Shown in pieces: positions 8,963-17,718 of a DNA stretch of 47,703 bases. The DNA comes from Flavobacteriales bacterium (lineage in GTDB: Bacteria; Bacteroidota; Bacteroidia; Flavobacteriales_D; UBA2798): the NCBI GenBank assembly GCA_019694795.1, contig JAIBBF010000023.1, forward strand, positions 1-47,703. The letters run 5' to 3'. A program made the translations under genes and the position numbers. The notes beneath the pieces are model-generated. The model was not told the DNA's origin, searched no databases, and saw only the letters and a program-made list of their open reading frames with translations. Position 1 is the first letter of the stretch; each line of letters starts with the position of its first letter.

Positions 8963-9475
8963 TTAATCATCATCGTGTTCACCATCTTCATGTTCATGCT
9001 CTTCTTCATGTTCATGTTCCGGAGAAGCAACAAAATCTTTTCGGATTTCGCTATGTCTGATTTCACCACCGGTGGTTCCTACTTTTCGAAGGAGATAAAA
9101 ATTACCGGCAGAAAGAAGCAAAACAGTGGTGGAAACATATATCGCCCACTTCTTCCCTTTCCATTCAGCAAACAAGCCTACCATCGAAATCAAAGCCACA
9201 ATTACGGAAACAATCAGCGCAACTTCGGCACTTTCTTCATGCTCGTGAATTAATTTATGATCTGCTCCCGGTAATGATTCTACCACTTCTTCTGCTCCTT
9301 CACCACTGAAGTTAGCAGGCATCGCCGTTAATCCTCCAAGAATTAATAAGAATAATCCCACTCTGCGTACTACCGAGCTGCGAAGCGCAAAACCTAGTGC
9401 AAGTACAATTAATCCAAATAAACTCCCCATGATGGGAAGATGGTTCACCAAAAGGTGAAAATGTGCCTCATTCAT
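8963..9475 (-). CDS. Small polytopic membrane protein with His/Glu/Asp-rich tail
   Basis: 170 residues with about four membrane segments: HLLVNHLPIMGSLFGLIVLAL, a Leu/Gly-rich second segment, VALIVSVIVALISMVGLFA, and WAIYVSTTVLLLSAGNFYLL. The HxxxNHLPIMG opening resembles DUF2231-like or cytochrome-associated membrane families, but I cannot assign one firmly. A loop between segments 2 and 3 holds HKLIHEHEE. The C-terminal 20 residues are almost only His, Glu and Asp, the kind of tail that binds divalent metals; metal handling is inference. It is a single-gene unit between two terminators. Confidence 0.72.
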   Translation of the reverse strand: MNEAHFHLLVNHLPIMGSLFGLIVLALGFALRSSVVRRVGLFLLILGGLTAMPANFSGEGAEEVVESLPGADHKLIHEHEESAEVALIVSVIVALISMVGLFAEWKGKKWAIYVSTTVLLLSAGNFYLLRKVGTTGGEIRHSEIRKDFVASPEHEHEEEHEHEDGEHDDD

Positions 9476-9553
9476 CGTTTTAAATTTTAAGCAATTTCAT
9501 AAAATTTTACCAAAAGCCTAACAGCTTGGTCGCAATTATCCGCTATCAGATAT

Positions 9554-9586
9554 AAAAAAAGCCCCTTCTCCATGAAAAGGGGCTTT
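9554..9586 (-). terminator. Rho-independent terminator of the metalloprotease gene
   Basis: Stem AAAGCCCCTT (9558-9567) pairs with AAGGGGCTTT (9577-9586). On the minus strand the hairpin is followed by a run of T (complement of the A-run 9554-9560), 17 bp after the stop of the gene at 9603. Confidence 0.82.
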
Positions 9587-9602
9587 CTGTTAAAGGAAAT
9601 CT

Positions 9603-11711
9603 TTATTCAAAAATCAGTTTCTTCACCACGGTGCGGTCGCCAACTAAAAGACGAACAAAATAAACACCTGCAGGTAAATCGCCACGTTGAATGTTAAACT
9701 GGTGATCGCCGTTGGACATATTTCCGAGTTGATGACTAGCAACAACCTGACCCAACATATCCGCCAATTCAATTTCTACCTGATCATTTCCGTAAGTATA
9801 AAATGCAACGGTAGAAAAATCGCGTGATGGATTCGGATAAACACTTACATGGAATGGGTCGCTGAGCTCATCAATGCCAACTGCACCGGAAATATTAATA
9901 TCGTCGATGTAAATATTATTTCCTCCTCCATTTTCGAACGAAATCTTAAACATAAAATTCTGCACGAGGTAAGAAGGAAGAATATTGGTAACGTCAACAT
10001 TTACCCATTGACCTGAATTCGGTGTAAATGCACCAGTTGTATTCGGAGCTGTATTGAAATTCGTTCCGGATAATGTTTTTCTCACCGACCAGCTTGCACC
10101 ACAATCGTTAGACACCATTACTTTTAATTTATCGGTATTGGAATTCGTTTTATACGCAAATGCATATTTAAATGAAAGTGTAACCGAACTGAAAGAAGAA
10201 AGGTCGTAGGTGGTAGAAATAATTTCATCAATCGTTCCTGTTCCACCAGCGTAATTGTTCATTTTAATGGATTTGCTTCCGGTAGCAGCAACACCGCTTA
10301 CTACCGACCAGGTTTGACCATCATCTGCATTGTAAACAAACCACTCATTGTTTGGAACTGCGGTTACGGTTTCAAATCCTTCAACGATAGGACCGGGAAT
10401 TCCCACATTTGGAATTACGGTAATGTAGTTGTTTACTGTAGATGTTACCGATTGCGCTCCATTACCCGAAGTAAGTGAAACGGTATATTGTCCAACATTC
10501 GGATACGTAATTCCCGAAGGATTTTCATCGGTGCTCGAAGATGGAGATGCGCCATTGAATGTCCAGCTCCATTGTGTAGGACCATGATACGATTGATCGT
10601 CGAAATTAATCGTTTCTCCGGCGCAAATAATGTAGCGGTTAGAACCGAAAGCTGCGGCACATAAATTATCAGGACCATCTGTTCCTGTGTTAGCAAGATT
10701 CGTGCTGGTCCATAATTGATTTCTTTGTCCAACAGTACTAATTAACGCTGCACGCATTCTGCTTTTTTGTCCGTTGGTAAACATTCTTGAGCAATAAGAA
10801 TACTCCATGTAGTTCTGAACATTATCAATTGTATTTCCGCAAGTAGCGCCATTGATATTACAGTTATCCCAACCTTCGGTTTGTGGTGTATCCGTTACAT
10901 TATCATCACCGCAGGAAACTCCCGGATTGTTGGTACTTCCCCATACATGCGATAGATTCAGCCAATGTCCAACTTCATGCGTAAGTGCGCGACTTTTTAC
11001 AACGGATGATGTACCGATTTCACCAATGTAATCATGATTGATCCAGATACCATCGTATTTCGCCTGGTTCCAGTTATTCGGATTCATGGTATATCCTGCT
11101 GCACCGCTTGCGTTTTTACATACCCAGATATTGAGGTAGTGATTACGCGGATATTTTACATTGTTGGAATTGGTAAGGCTATTATTGAGATGTTTATTTA
11201 CATCATCCACCATGGCATTATCACCATCATTGGTACGGGTAGAAAAAGTACGGGTAATTCCGCTCACACAGTTTCCGAGTTCATCGTATTGTGCTAAACG
11301 AAATTCAATTCCAACATCAGCAATATTATTTGCAAATGCAGAAACCACCATACTGGTATCGGAATTCAGTTTATTGTAATCGCGGTTTAAAATGCGTACT
11401 GCATCATACACTTGTTCGTCCGAAATATTTTCAGGTCCGCCTTCGTGCACAATGTGAAAAACAATGGGAATAACATAAATGGTTTGCGATCCGCGTTGTT
11501 CTCCTGCTTGTGAGGCGATGATTTGTTGAATTTCATTTTCATAAGCATCATCCATGGCCTGATGAACCGGACCATAGCCAACGGATTTTTTTACGCGCTG
11601 CTCAAAAGCAGGTTGTCCGCAATACTTAATGTGATCGTGATCGTCCTTTATCTGTGCAAAGGATAATGATGCTGTTAAAACTGACAGCGCAAGGGTAAAA
11701 ATTCTTTTCAT
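9603..11711 (-). CDS. Secreted M43-like zinc metalloprotease with PKD and T9SS sorting domains
   Basis: 702 residues from ATG 11711 (MKRIFTLALSVLTASLSFAQ, signal peptide). Domain order: an N-terminal region; a pappalysin-like (M43) catalytic domain with the zinc motif HEVGHWLNLSH (about residue 245) and the typical DTP..CGN..DNVQNYMEYSYCSRMFTNGQ segment supplying the Met-turn; a PKD-like domain (SYHGPTQWSWTFNGASPSSS..PNVGQYTVSLT); a jelly-roll domain (SVTLSFKYAFAYKTNSNTDKL..IYIDDINI); and a C-terminal type IX sorting domain (VSVYPNPSRDF...GVYFVRLLVGDRTVVKKLIF). It is therefore exported by Sec, then carried across the outer membrane by T9SS and probably anchored on the surface. All catalytic residues are present. 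The upstream SDR gene ends 5 bp before its start. Confidence 0.93.
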   Translation of the reverse strand: MKRIFTLALSVLTASLSFAQIKDDHDHIKYCGQPAFEQRVKKSVGYGPVHQAMDDAYENEIQQIIASQAGEQRGSQTIYVIPIVFHIVHEGGPENISDEQVYDAVRILNRDYNKLNSDTSMVVSAFANNIADVGIEFRLAQYDELGNCVSGITRTFSTRTNDGDNAMVDDVNKHLNNSLTNSNNVKYPRNHYLNIWVCKNASGAAGYTMNPNNWNQAKYDGIWINHDYIGEIGTSSVVKSRALTHEVGHWLNLSHVWGSTNNPGVSCGDDNVTDTPQTEGWDNCNINGATCGNTIDNVQNYMEYSYCSRMFTNGQKSRMRAALISTVGQRNQLWTSTNLANTGTDGPDNLCAAAFGSNRYIICAGETINFDDQSYHGPTQWSWTFNGASPSSSTDENPSGITYPNVGQYTVSLTSGNGAQSVTSTVNNYITVIPNVGIPGPIVEGFETVTAVPNNEWFVYNADDGQTWSVVSGVAATGSKSIKMNNYAGGTGTIDEIISTTYDLSSFSSVTLSFKYAFAYKTNSNTDKLKVMVSNDCGASWSVRKTLSGTNFNTAPNTTGAFTPNSGQWVNVDVTNILPSYLVQNFMFKISFENGGGNNIYIDDINISGAVGIDELSDPFHVSVYPNPSRDFSTVAFYTYGNDQVEIELADMLGQVVASHQLGNMSNGDHQFNIQRGDLPAGVYFVRLLVGDRTVVKKLIFE

Positions 11712-11716
11712 GGTTT

Positions 11717-12433
11717 TTAGCAATATTCTCTGAGGTTCACCACAGTGGTGGTGATGGTTTCAGGTTTCCGAAATATACCCAATAATTTTTCGGCAACAAA
11801 AGCAGGTGTGTGGAGTTCTCCTTTGTTTTTGTATTCCTGAAATCTGATTAATGAAGAAAACCCGGATGCATTTGCCGTGCGAATATGCGCTTGCATCGGT
11901 GTATCGATGATTCCGGGATAAAATGAAAACGCGCGAATATGATCTGCCCCAACTTCCTTTAATTCAACAGCTAACACTTCCGTGAATGCATCTACTGCCG
12001 CTTTTGATGCACAATAGGCAGCCCAGGAAGGAATAGCACTTTTCGCTGCTCCGGAACTGATGTTAATGATTAAACAAGGATAATTTTTATTTTTTGCGCG
12101 ACTTAGGAAACGGTCGCATAATTGGGTGAGCGCAATAACATTTAAATGAAAAAGTTGCTCATAATGCGAATTCGTCAGCGATCCAACCCGATCAATTTCA
12201 CCAATCATTCCCGCATTGTTGATGAGAACAACTTCATCCGACGAGGCAGGAAATTCCAACGCAATCTTTTCTACACTTCCCGGTTGCGATAAATCTGCCT
12301 GTATAAATGTAAAGTTCGGATGTGAAATGGAATTGCTTCTCGAAATACCGGTCACTTTGTGTTCGGACAATAACATTTCTGCCAGTGCTTTTCCTAAACC
12401 ACTTCCGGTACCGGTAATAAAATAATGTTTCAT
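11717..12433 (-). CDS. SDR family NAD(P)-dependent oxidoreductase
   Basis: 238-residue classical short-chain dehydrogenase. The cofactor loop is TGTGSGLG at residues 8-15, NNAG is at about residue 93, and the catalytic Ser and YCASK follow in INISSGAAKSAIPSWAAYCASKAA. The sequence around NNAGMIGEIDRVG is closest to the sepiapterin reductase/benzil reductase branch, but the substrate cannot be assigned. Its start and the stop of the upstream RCK gene share a base (TAATG), so the two are translationally coupled; the pairing has no obvious metabolic logic. Confidence 0.9.
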   Translation of the reverse strand: MKHYFITGTGSGLGKALAEMLLSEHKVTGISRSNSISHPNFTFIQADLSQPGSVEKIALEFPASSDEVVLINNAGMIGEIDRVGSLTNSHYEQLFHLNVIALTQLCDRFLSRAKNKNYPCLIINISSGAAKSAIPSWAAYCASKAAVDAFTEVLAVELKEVGADHIRAFSFYPGIIDTPMQAHIRTANASGFSSLIRFQEYKNKGELHTPAFVAEKLLGIFRKPETITTTVVNLREYC

Positions 12434-13134
12434 TATTGATTGATCTCAATAAAGCGGGCTACGTCGCGTGATGTTCCGAAAATAATTAAGGTGTCGGTGT
12501 GATAAACGACCGTTTCTGAACTTGGAACACCAAGTAAGTGATTTTCCTTAACCAATTCTTTTCCTTCTTTCTCGTCGAACAATCGTTTGATGGTAATTAA
12601 CGTAAGATGATATTTATCGCGCAATCCGATATCCTGCAAGGAGCGGTTTACAACATTTCGTGGCGCTTTTACTTCGGCAATTTCATAATCGTCGGGCAGT
12701 TGTAAAAACGAAACAATACTTGGATTAAGTAATCGCTCGGCAACAACAAACGCAACTTCTTCTTCTGGTAATAATATTTCTTTAACACCAATTTTTTCAA
12801 GAATCATTTTCTGTTGCAATCCATGTGCCCGTGCAATAACACGTTTAACTCCCAAATCAATTAAGTGGGCACAGGTAAGAATGGTCGCTTCAAAATTTTC
12901 TCCAATGGCAACTACTACACCATCCAAATCCGTAATGTTTTGCGAAATCAAGGCTTTGTCGTCGGTCGAATCCAAGGTTGCGGCATAGGCGACTTCATCT
13001 TTTACGTTATCGATTTTTTCTTCATCCATATCGTAACAAAACACCTCTGCACCTTTTTGGGCAAGGCGACGAGCAATATTGGATCCGTAGCGTCCAACTC
13101 CAATTACTGCAAACTTATTTCCCTGTAATGGCAT
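12433..13134 (-). CDS. TrkA/KtrA family potassium channel regulatory subunit
   Basis: 233 residues with two RCK domains. The N-terminal nucleotide-binding fold has IGVGRYGSNIARRLAQKGAEV and the acidic strand end FCYDMDEEKI; the RCK_C domain follows (ISLL-like NPSIVSFLQLPDDYEIAEVKAPRNVVNRSL...TLIIFGTSRDVARFI). Such proteins gate Trk/Ktr potassium channels in the cytoplasm in response to ATP/ADP or NAD(H) and cyclic dinucleotides. The membrane subunit is not in this window. It starts 9 bp after the sulfur-amino-acid enzyme gene and overlaps the SDR gene, so it is an internal operon member. Confidence 0.92.
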   Translation of the reverse strand: MPLQGNKFAVIGVGRYGSNIARRLAQKGAEVFCYDMDEEKIDNVKDEVAYAATLDSTDDKALISQNITDLDGVVVAIGENFEATILTCAHLIDLGVKRVIARAHGLQQKMILEKIGVKEILLPEEEVAFVVAERLLNPSIVSFLQLPDDYEIAEVKAPRNVVNRSLQDIGLRDKYHLTLITIKRLFDEKEGKELVKENHLLGVPSSETVVYHTDTLIIFGTSRDVARFIEINQ

Positions 13135-13143
13135 AATCTTTTT

Positions 13144-14301
13144 TTATTTTCCTAATGCTTGTTCTAAATCGGCAAATAAATCATTGATGTCTTCAACGCC
13201 TACACTTAAACGCAATAACGAATCAACCACCCCTGCTTTTTCTCGTTCTGCTTTCGGAATGGATGCATGCGTCATGGTTGCCGGATGATTGATGAGCGAT
13301 TCCACTCCACCCAGCGATTCTGCCAATGAAAACACCTGAAATGAAGAAGCCAGTTTAAATGTTTCTTCTACATTTCCTTTGTACACAAACGAAATCATTC
13401 CGCCAAATCCACGCATTTGCTTTTTCGCAATGGCATGATTCGGATGATCTTCGAAACCGGGCCAGTATACTTTTTCCACTTTCGGATGCTTACGCAGGAA
13501 ATGTGCAATTTTCTCACCGTTTTCACAGTGACGCTCCATTCGGAGATGCAAGGTTTTAATTCCGCGAATCACCAGGAAAGCGTCTTGCGGACCCGGCGTT
13601 GCACCGCATGAGTTATGAATAAAAGCTAAACGTTCAAACAATTTATCATCGTTCAACACCAAAGCACCCATTACAACATCGCTGTGTCCGCCCAGGTATT
13701 TGGTTACCGAATGCATAACAATATCCGCACCGAGATCCAGCGGATTTTGCAAATAGGGTGATGCAAAAGTATTATCTACGGCAAGCAAAATATTTTTCTC
13801 TTTCGCAATTTTTGCGCAAGCTTCAATATCGATGATCTGCATGGTGGGATTGGTTGGTGTTTCCACCCAGATCAGTTTTGTTTTTTCATTGATAAAATTC
13901 CGGATGTTTTCCGCATTGGTCATATCCACAAAATGAAATCGGATTCCAAATGGTTCAAACACTTTCGTGAACATGCGGTAAGATCCGCCATATAAATCAT
14001 CGCCGGTAATCACTTCATCGCCGGGTTGCAATAATTTTATCACTGCATCCATAGCTCCCATTCCGGATGAAAAGCATAAACCATGTTTCGCTTTTTCCAA
14101 TGCAGCAATGTTTTTTTCCAAAGCAGCCCTCGTCGGATTTTTACCGCGCGCATAAGCATAACCCTTGTGTTTACCGGGCGACTCCTGCACAAATGTTGAG
14201 GTCTGGAAAATCGGAGTCATAATTGCTCCGGTGGAAGGATCAGGCTCCATGCCTGCATGAATGGCTCTGGTACCAAAGCCCAGTTTAGAAGTGTCTTTCA
14301 T
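13144..14301 (-). CDS. Trans-sulfuration PLP enzyme (cystathionine gamma-synthase or lyase type)
   Basis: 385 residues of the Cys/Met metabolism PLP-dependent family. Visible signatures: GFGTRAIHAGMEPDPSTGAI at the start; AYARGKNPTRAALE; the cofactor-binding GDDLYGGSYRMF; VDNTFASPYLQNPLDLGAD; and the PLP-lysine motif MHSVTKYLGGHSDVVMGAL. The C-terminal SLGGVESLINHPATMTHASIP..LLRLSVGVED is characteristic. The family includes cystathionine gamma-synthase, beta- and gamma-lyases and O-acetylhomoserine sulfhydrylase; sequence reading favours cystathionine gamma-synthase/lyase without settling the reaction. It leads the minus-strand run into the RCK and SDR genes. Confidence 0.92.
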   Translation of the reverse strand: MKDTSKLGFGTRAIHAGMEPDPSTGAIMTPIFQTSTFVQESPGKHKGYAYARGKNPTRAALEKNIAALEKAKHGLCFSSGMGAMDAVIKLLQPGDEVITGDDLYGGSYRMFTKVFEPFGIRFHFVDMTNAENIRNFINEKTKLIWVETPTNPTMQIIDIEACAKIAKEKNILLAVDNTFASPYLQNPLDLGADIVMHSVTKYLGGHSDVVMGALVLNDDKLFERLAFIHNSCGATPGPQDAFLVIRGIKTLHLRMERHCENGEKIAHFLRKHPKVEKVYWPGFEDHPNHAIAKKQMRGFGGMISFVYKGNVEETFKLASSFQVFSLAESLGGVESLINHPATMTHASIPKAEREKAGVVDSLLRLSVGVEDINDLFADLEQALGK

Positions 14302-14342
14302 AACGCGACTAAATTACATAAAAGGAAAGCATGTGGGCTAAA

Positions 14343-15530
14343 TTATTCCCGATTTTCATCATCGCCCCCTAACCAGCGAGGGAGGACAATTGCTCCAATC
14401 AGCAAATAAGGATAATAGGAGATCAAACGCCAAAGCACCGCAAACAATCCGGCCAGACCGAAAGGCACAAAATCACTCAGGAATCCGGAAAAAACAAACT
14501 CTGCAATTCCGCTCCCGCCGGGGGTTGGACTAACCAGCAAAATCACCCACATGGAAAGCTGCCGGGCAAATATCACCAGGTGATCGGTAAAAGGAACAAT
14601 GGAAAACAACAGAAAATTAATCACCAGAAAACGGGCCGTCCATGAAATTGCCGTCGCCATAAACGCCTTTACCCAAAATGAAAAAGCTTTGTTTTTAAGT
14701 TCAGCGGAGGTAACAATGATATCCTGTTTTAATCGTTCGGCACGGTGAGAAAAGCGATTTAAAAAAGGCAAACGGCAAATAAAAATCAGAAACGATCCGA
14801 AAGAAGAAGGACTCACAAATACAGCAAAAAACAACAGGAAAGTAATTAAGGCAATAAATGAAAATGCAATCCAAAACAATCCGACCACATGCAGATCCAG
14901 TCCGAAAATCGATTTGGTTAAGTCAATCGGAAAAAGCGCTGCCGTTCCAGCTATGAGTAATAATATAGGGACCACCAAAATATAGAACAATTCATCGAGC
15001 AATGCGGTAATCATCACCAAGGCGGTGGCTCTTCCCATTTCTATTTTTTCTTTATTCAGAATGAACATGGCTACTGCTGCACCACCTACTACACCCGGAG
15101 TAACGGCAGAGGCAAATTCCCATATCATTATCACCCTAAAAGACTGCCTCCAGGTCAATCGCTTTTCGGTGAGTAACCGAATCCGCCACATATAAGCCAA
15201 ATCGCGAACCATCATCATCACGAAAGCCATAAAAATTCCCAGCACACTCATCCATCCCCAATCTAATTTTCCAATGGCATCCGTAAAACGTTGCCGGGAA
15301 TAACTTCCGCAGCAGGTGGAGAGTTTAAATTCGGAAGGATCCGAAAAATCGACAAGTCCATTCTGATTATTATCCACCCATTCATAATTTCCATTCGGGT
15401 CTGCAATAAATTTTTCTTCCCGGATAGCCGACATGATCATGTACACCGCAACAGCTATTCCAATCAGGACAGGAATCCAGATTTTCCATCCCGAGCGTAT
15501 CGATAATCTTCCGTTATTTGCAGTTGTCAT
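14343..15530 (-). CDS. Flippase-like membrane protein (LPG_synthase_TM / UPF0104 family) with EF-hand-like loop
   Basis: 395 residues from ATG 15530 (MTTANNGRLSIRSGW); the open frame continues upstream to 15596 but would run into the divergent gene. About eight membrane segments are visible. Family features are WEFASAVTPGVVGGAAVAMFILNKEKI in the middle and LLVSPTPGGSGIAEFVF near the end, as in lysylphosphatidylglycerol synthase/flippase domains and AglD-like proteins. No soluble synthase domain follows, so a lipid flippase-like role is inferred. Unusual is a loop after the first membrane segment (residues 44-64) with DNNQNGLVDFSD, a good EF-hand calcium loop, followed by a CC pair. It is divergent from the ArsC-like gene with only 41 bp between the starts. 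Confidence 0.85.
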   Translation of the reverse strand: MTTANNGRLSIRSGWKIWIPVLIGIAVAVYMIMSAIREEKFIADPNGNYEWVDNNQNGLVDFSDPSEFKLSTCCGSYSRQRFTDAIGKLDWGWMSVLGIFMAFVMMMVRDLAYMWRIRLLTEKRLTWRQSFRVIMIWEFASAVTPGVVGGAAVAMFILNKEKIEMGRATALVMITALLDELFYILVVPILLLIAGTAALFPIDLTKSIFGLDLHVVGLFWIAFSFIALITFLLFFAVFVSPSSFGSFLIFICRLPFLNRFSHRAERLKQDIIVTSAELKNKAFSFWVKAFMATAISWTARFLVINFLLFSIVPFTDHLVIFARQLSMWVILLVSPTPGGSGIAEFVFSGFLSDFVPFGLAGLFAVLWRLISYYPYLLIGAIVLPRWLGGDDENRE

Positions 15531-15571
15531 GCTTAAGCGTGAGGTATCAATTAGTGAACATTGTCCGAAAG

Positions 15572-15925
15572 ATGAAAAAAATATATCACTTATCAAGCTG
15601 CTCTACCTGCAAACGAATCATTAAGGAATTAAATCTTCCTTCGGATTTTATTTTCCAGGATATTAAAACGGAAAAAATTACTCCGGAACAGTTGGATCAA
15701 ATGGCTGAGCTGGCAGGAAATTATCAGTCCTTGTTTTCTAAAACAGCACTAAAATACCGGGCACTGGGTTTAGACAAAAAAGAACTCCGGGAAGATGACT
15801 ACCGAAAATGGATTCTGGAAGAGTACACCTTTCTGAAAAGACCGGTGATGATTATTGGGAAAAAAATAGTCATTGGTAATTCTAAAAAAGCTATCGAGGA
15901 AGCAAAAACATATCTTCGCGGGTAA
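15572..15925 (+). CDS. ArsC/Spx-family thioredoxin-fold protein
   Basis: 117 residues from ATG 15572 (MKKIYHLSSCSTCKRII). The fold and length match the ArsC/Spx/YffB family: N-terminal CSTC motif, QDIKTEKIT linker, LFSKTALKYRALGL (the helical insert) and FLKRPVMIIGKKIVIGNS (the cis-Pro strand and loop). True arsenate reductases sit in ars operons; none is here, and the CxxC favours a Spx- or glutaredoxin-like redox role. The stop TAA is followed directly by the ATG of the transporter gene, so both are co-translated. Confidence 0.85.
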   Translation: MKKIYHLSSCSTCKRIIKELNLPSDFIFQDIKTEKITPEQLDQMAELAGNYQSLFSKTALKYRALGLDKKELREDDYRKWILEEYTFLKRPVMIIGKKIVIGNSKKAIEEAKTYLRG

Positions 15926-16798
15926 ATGTCGAAATCCCTCCTTGCACACCTCGCCATTTTTTTAGCGAACCTGATCTACGGAATAAATTATACCGTAGCA
16001 AAGGAAGTCATGGGACATTACATCGATCCTTTCGGGTTTATTCTACTTCGGGTTTCGGGTACCATTTTGTTGATTTGGACTACTGCTCTTCTCTTCAAAA
16101 ATGAAAAAGTAGCCTCCTCCGATTTCAAATTACTTTTTCTCTGCGGTTTATCAGGCGTAGGAATCAATCAAATGCTTTTTTTCTGGGGACTATCCCTCAC
16201 CTCGCCCATTAATTCTTCCATCATCATGGTTACCACACCACTTCTGGTAATGGTGATGGCTTCCATTCTTTTAAAGGAACGTTTTCACGGTTTAAAAATT
16301 ACCGGTCTGTTTCTCGGATTGGGTGGCGCAGTGGTATTGTTGTTGCTTCGACCATCCTCCGGTGGCAGCGGTAATTTATTTGGCGATTTTGTGACCTTCC
16401 TCAATGCATGTTTTTATGCCATTTACCTGGTCATCGTAAAACCTTTGATGAAAAAATATCACCCGATTACCGTGATGAAATGGGTGTTTTTATTCGGACT
16501 TATACCGGTAATTCCTTTCGGTTTTCAGGAATTTATGGCAATTGAGTGGCACTCCTTCCCGGCTCACATCATCTGGTCGGTCCTTTTTGTAGTAGTGGGG
16601 ACCACCTTTCTTGCATATTTGTTAAACACCTATGGATTGGTCAATTTAAGTCCCTCGGTAGTCAGTGCTTATATTTACCTGCAACCTGCATTAGCAGCAA
16701 TGATTGCGGTAATGGCGGGTAAGGACCAGTTGGATGCGATCAAGATTATTTCCACACTCTTTATTTTTGCCGGTGTGTACCTCATTAACAGAAAATAA
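15926..16798 (+). CDS. DMT-superfamily (EamA) transporter
   Basis: 290 residues with about ten hydrophobic segments arranged as two EamA repeats. The first is FLANLIYGINYTVAKEVMGHYIDPFGFILLRVSGT to LLLLRPSS; the second starts GDFVTFLNACFYAIYLVIVKPLM and ends with the conserved VVSAYIYLQPALAAMIAVMAGKDQ and FIFAGVYLINRK. Such transporters export amino acids or other small metabolites at the inner membrane; the substrate is not predictable. The start is immediately after the preceding stop codon. Confidence 0.93.
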   Translation: MSKSLLAHLAIFLANLIYGINYTVAKEVMGHYIDPFGFILLRVSGTILLIWTTALLFKNEKVASSDFKLLFLCGLSGVGINQMLFFWGLSLTSPINSSIIMVTTPLLVMVMASILLKERFHGLKITGLFLGLGGAVVLLLLRPSSGGSGNLFGDFVTFLNACFYAIYLVIVKPLMKKYHPITVMKWVFLFGLIPVIPFGFQEFMAIEWHSFPAHIIWSVLFVVVGTTFLAYLLNTYGLVNLSPSVVSAYIYLQPALAAMIAVMAGKDQLDAIKIISTLFIFAGVYLINRK

Positions 16799-16818
16799 AA
16801 TTGGTAAAGGGAATTGCT

Positions 16819-16826
16819 TATTTTCG
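16819..16826 (+). promoter_or_regulatory. Possible -7 element before yicC
   Basis: TATTTTCG, one mismatch from TAnnTTTG, 15 nt before the yicC start; the same octamer lies before the M23 peptidase gene. The nearest upstream TTG (16801) is only 15 nt away, shorter than usual, so this is weak. Confidence 0.25.
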
Positions 16827-16841
16827 TAAAAATTCTCTCTT

Positions 16842-17714
16842 ATGATCCAATCGATGACCGGATTCGGAAAAGCAACGGGTGCTTATGGTAACCGTAAAAT
16901 CAGTGTTGAAGTACGATCACTCAACAGCAAGCAACTTGATTTGAATTTACGTCTCCCGTCGATGTTTAAAGAGAAGGAAATGGAGTTGAAATCGAAAATT
17001 GCAACAGAAGTTGAGCGCGGAAAAGTGGATGTATCCATTTACTACGAAAACTTCGGAGAAGAAAAAAACTACAGCATCAATACAGCACTGGCAGAAAGTT
17101 ATTACAACGATTTACGCGGACTCTGCGACAAACTTCAGCTGAAAGAAGGAGAAATCTTGTCGACCCTGATGCGCCTACCGGAAGTCGTTTCTTCTGAGCG
17201 CAAAGAATTTGATGAAAAGGAATGGTCGGTCATTGCAGAATTATGCCAAAACGCCATCGAAAATTTTAAATCATTCCGCAAATCGGAAGGAGAAAAATTA
17301 TTTGAGGATTTACGGGGTCGTGTAGCTTTAATTGAAAAATTACTGATTGATACGGAGCCGTTCGACAAAGAACGAATGGAAGGTGTACGCAGTCGTTTGG
17401 ATCGGTCACTTCAGGAATACCTCGGTTCGGAGAACATCGATAAAAACCGTTTTGAGCAGGAGTTGATTTATTACATGGAGCGATTGGATGTGTCGGAAGA
17501 AAAAGTGAGACTTCGTTCGCATTGTGGTTATTTCGTAGAGACAATGGAAAAAGAACATCATCAAGGAAGAAAACTGGGATTCATTTCGCAGGAAATGGGA
17601 AGAGAGATAAATACCCTCGGATCCAAAAGTAATCATGCCGGCATGCAAAAAATTGTGGTGTTGATGAAAGATGAATTAGAGAAAATAAAAGAACAGGTGT
17701 TAAACGTGTTGTAA
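16842..17714 (+). CDS. yicC: YicC/YloC family endoribonuclease
   Basis: 290 residues, the family's usual length. The N-terminus IQSMTGFGKA and the segment SVEVRSLNSKQLDLNLRLP are hallmarks, as is the C-terminal GRKLGFISQEMGREINTLGSKSN. Members are cytoplasmic RNases linked to RNA turnover and stationary-phase survival. It is followed after 4 bp by gmk and then nadD, a gene order common in this phylum. Confidence 0.93.
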   Translation: MIQSMTGFGKATGAYGNRKISVEVRSLNSKQLDLNLRLPSMFKEKEMELKSKIATEVERGKVDVSIYYENFGEEKNYSINTALAESYYNDLRGLCDKLQLKEGEILSTLMRLPEVVSSERKEFDEKEWSVIAELCQNAIENFKSFRKSEGEKLFEDLRGRVALIEKLLIDTEPFDKERMEGVRSRLDRSLQEYLGSENIDKNRFEQELIYYMERLDVSEEKVRLRSHCGYFVETMEKEHHQGRKLGFISQEMGREINTLGSKSNHAGMQKIVVLMKDELEKIKEQVLNVL

Positions 17715-17718
17715 AAAA

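Noticed and set aside
15572-15925. Arsenic resistance locus from the ArsC-like fold.
   Set aside because: No arsR, arsB or acr3 nearby; the CSTC motif fits Spx- or glutaredoxin-like relatives equally well.
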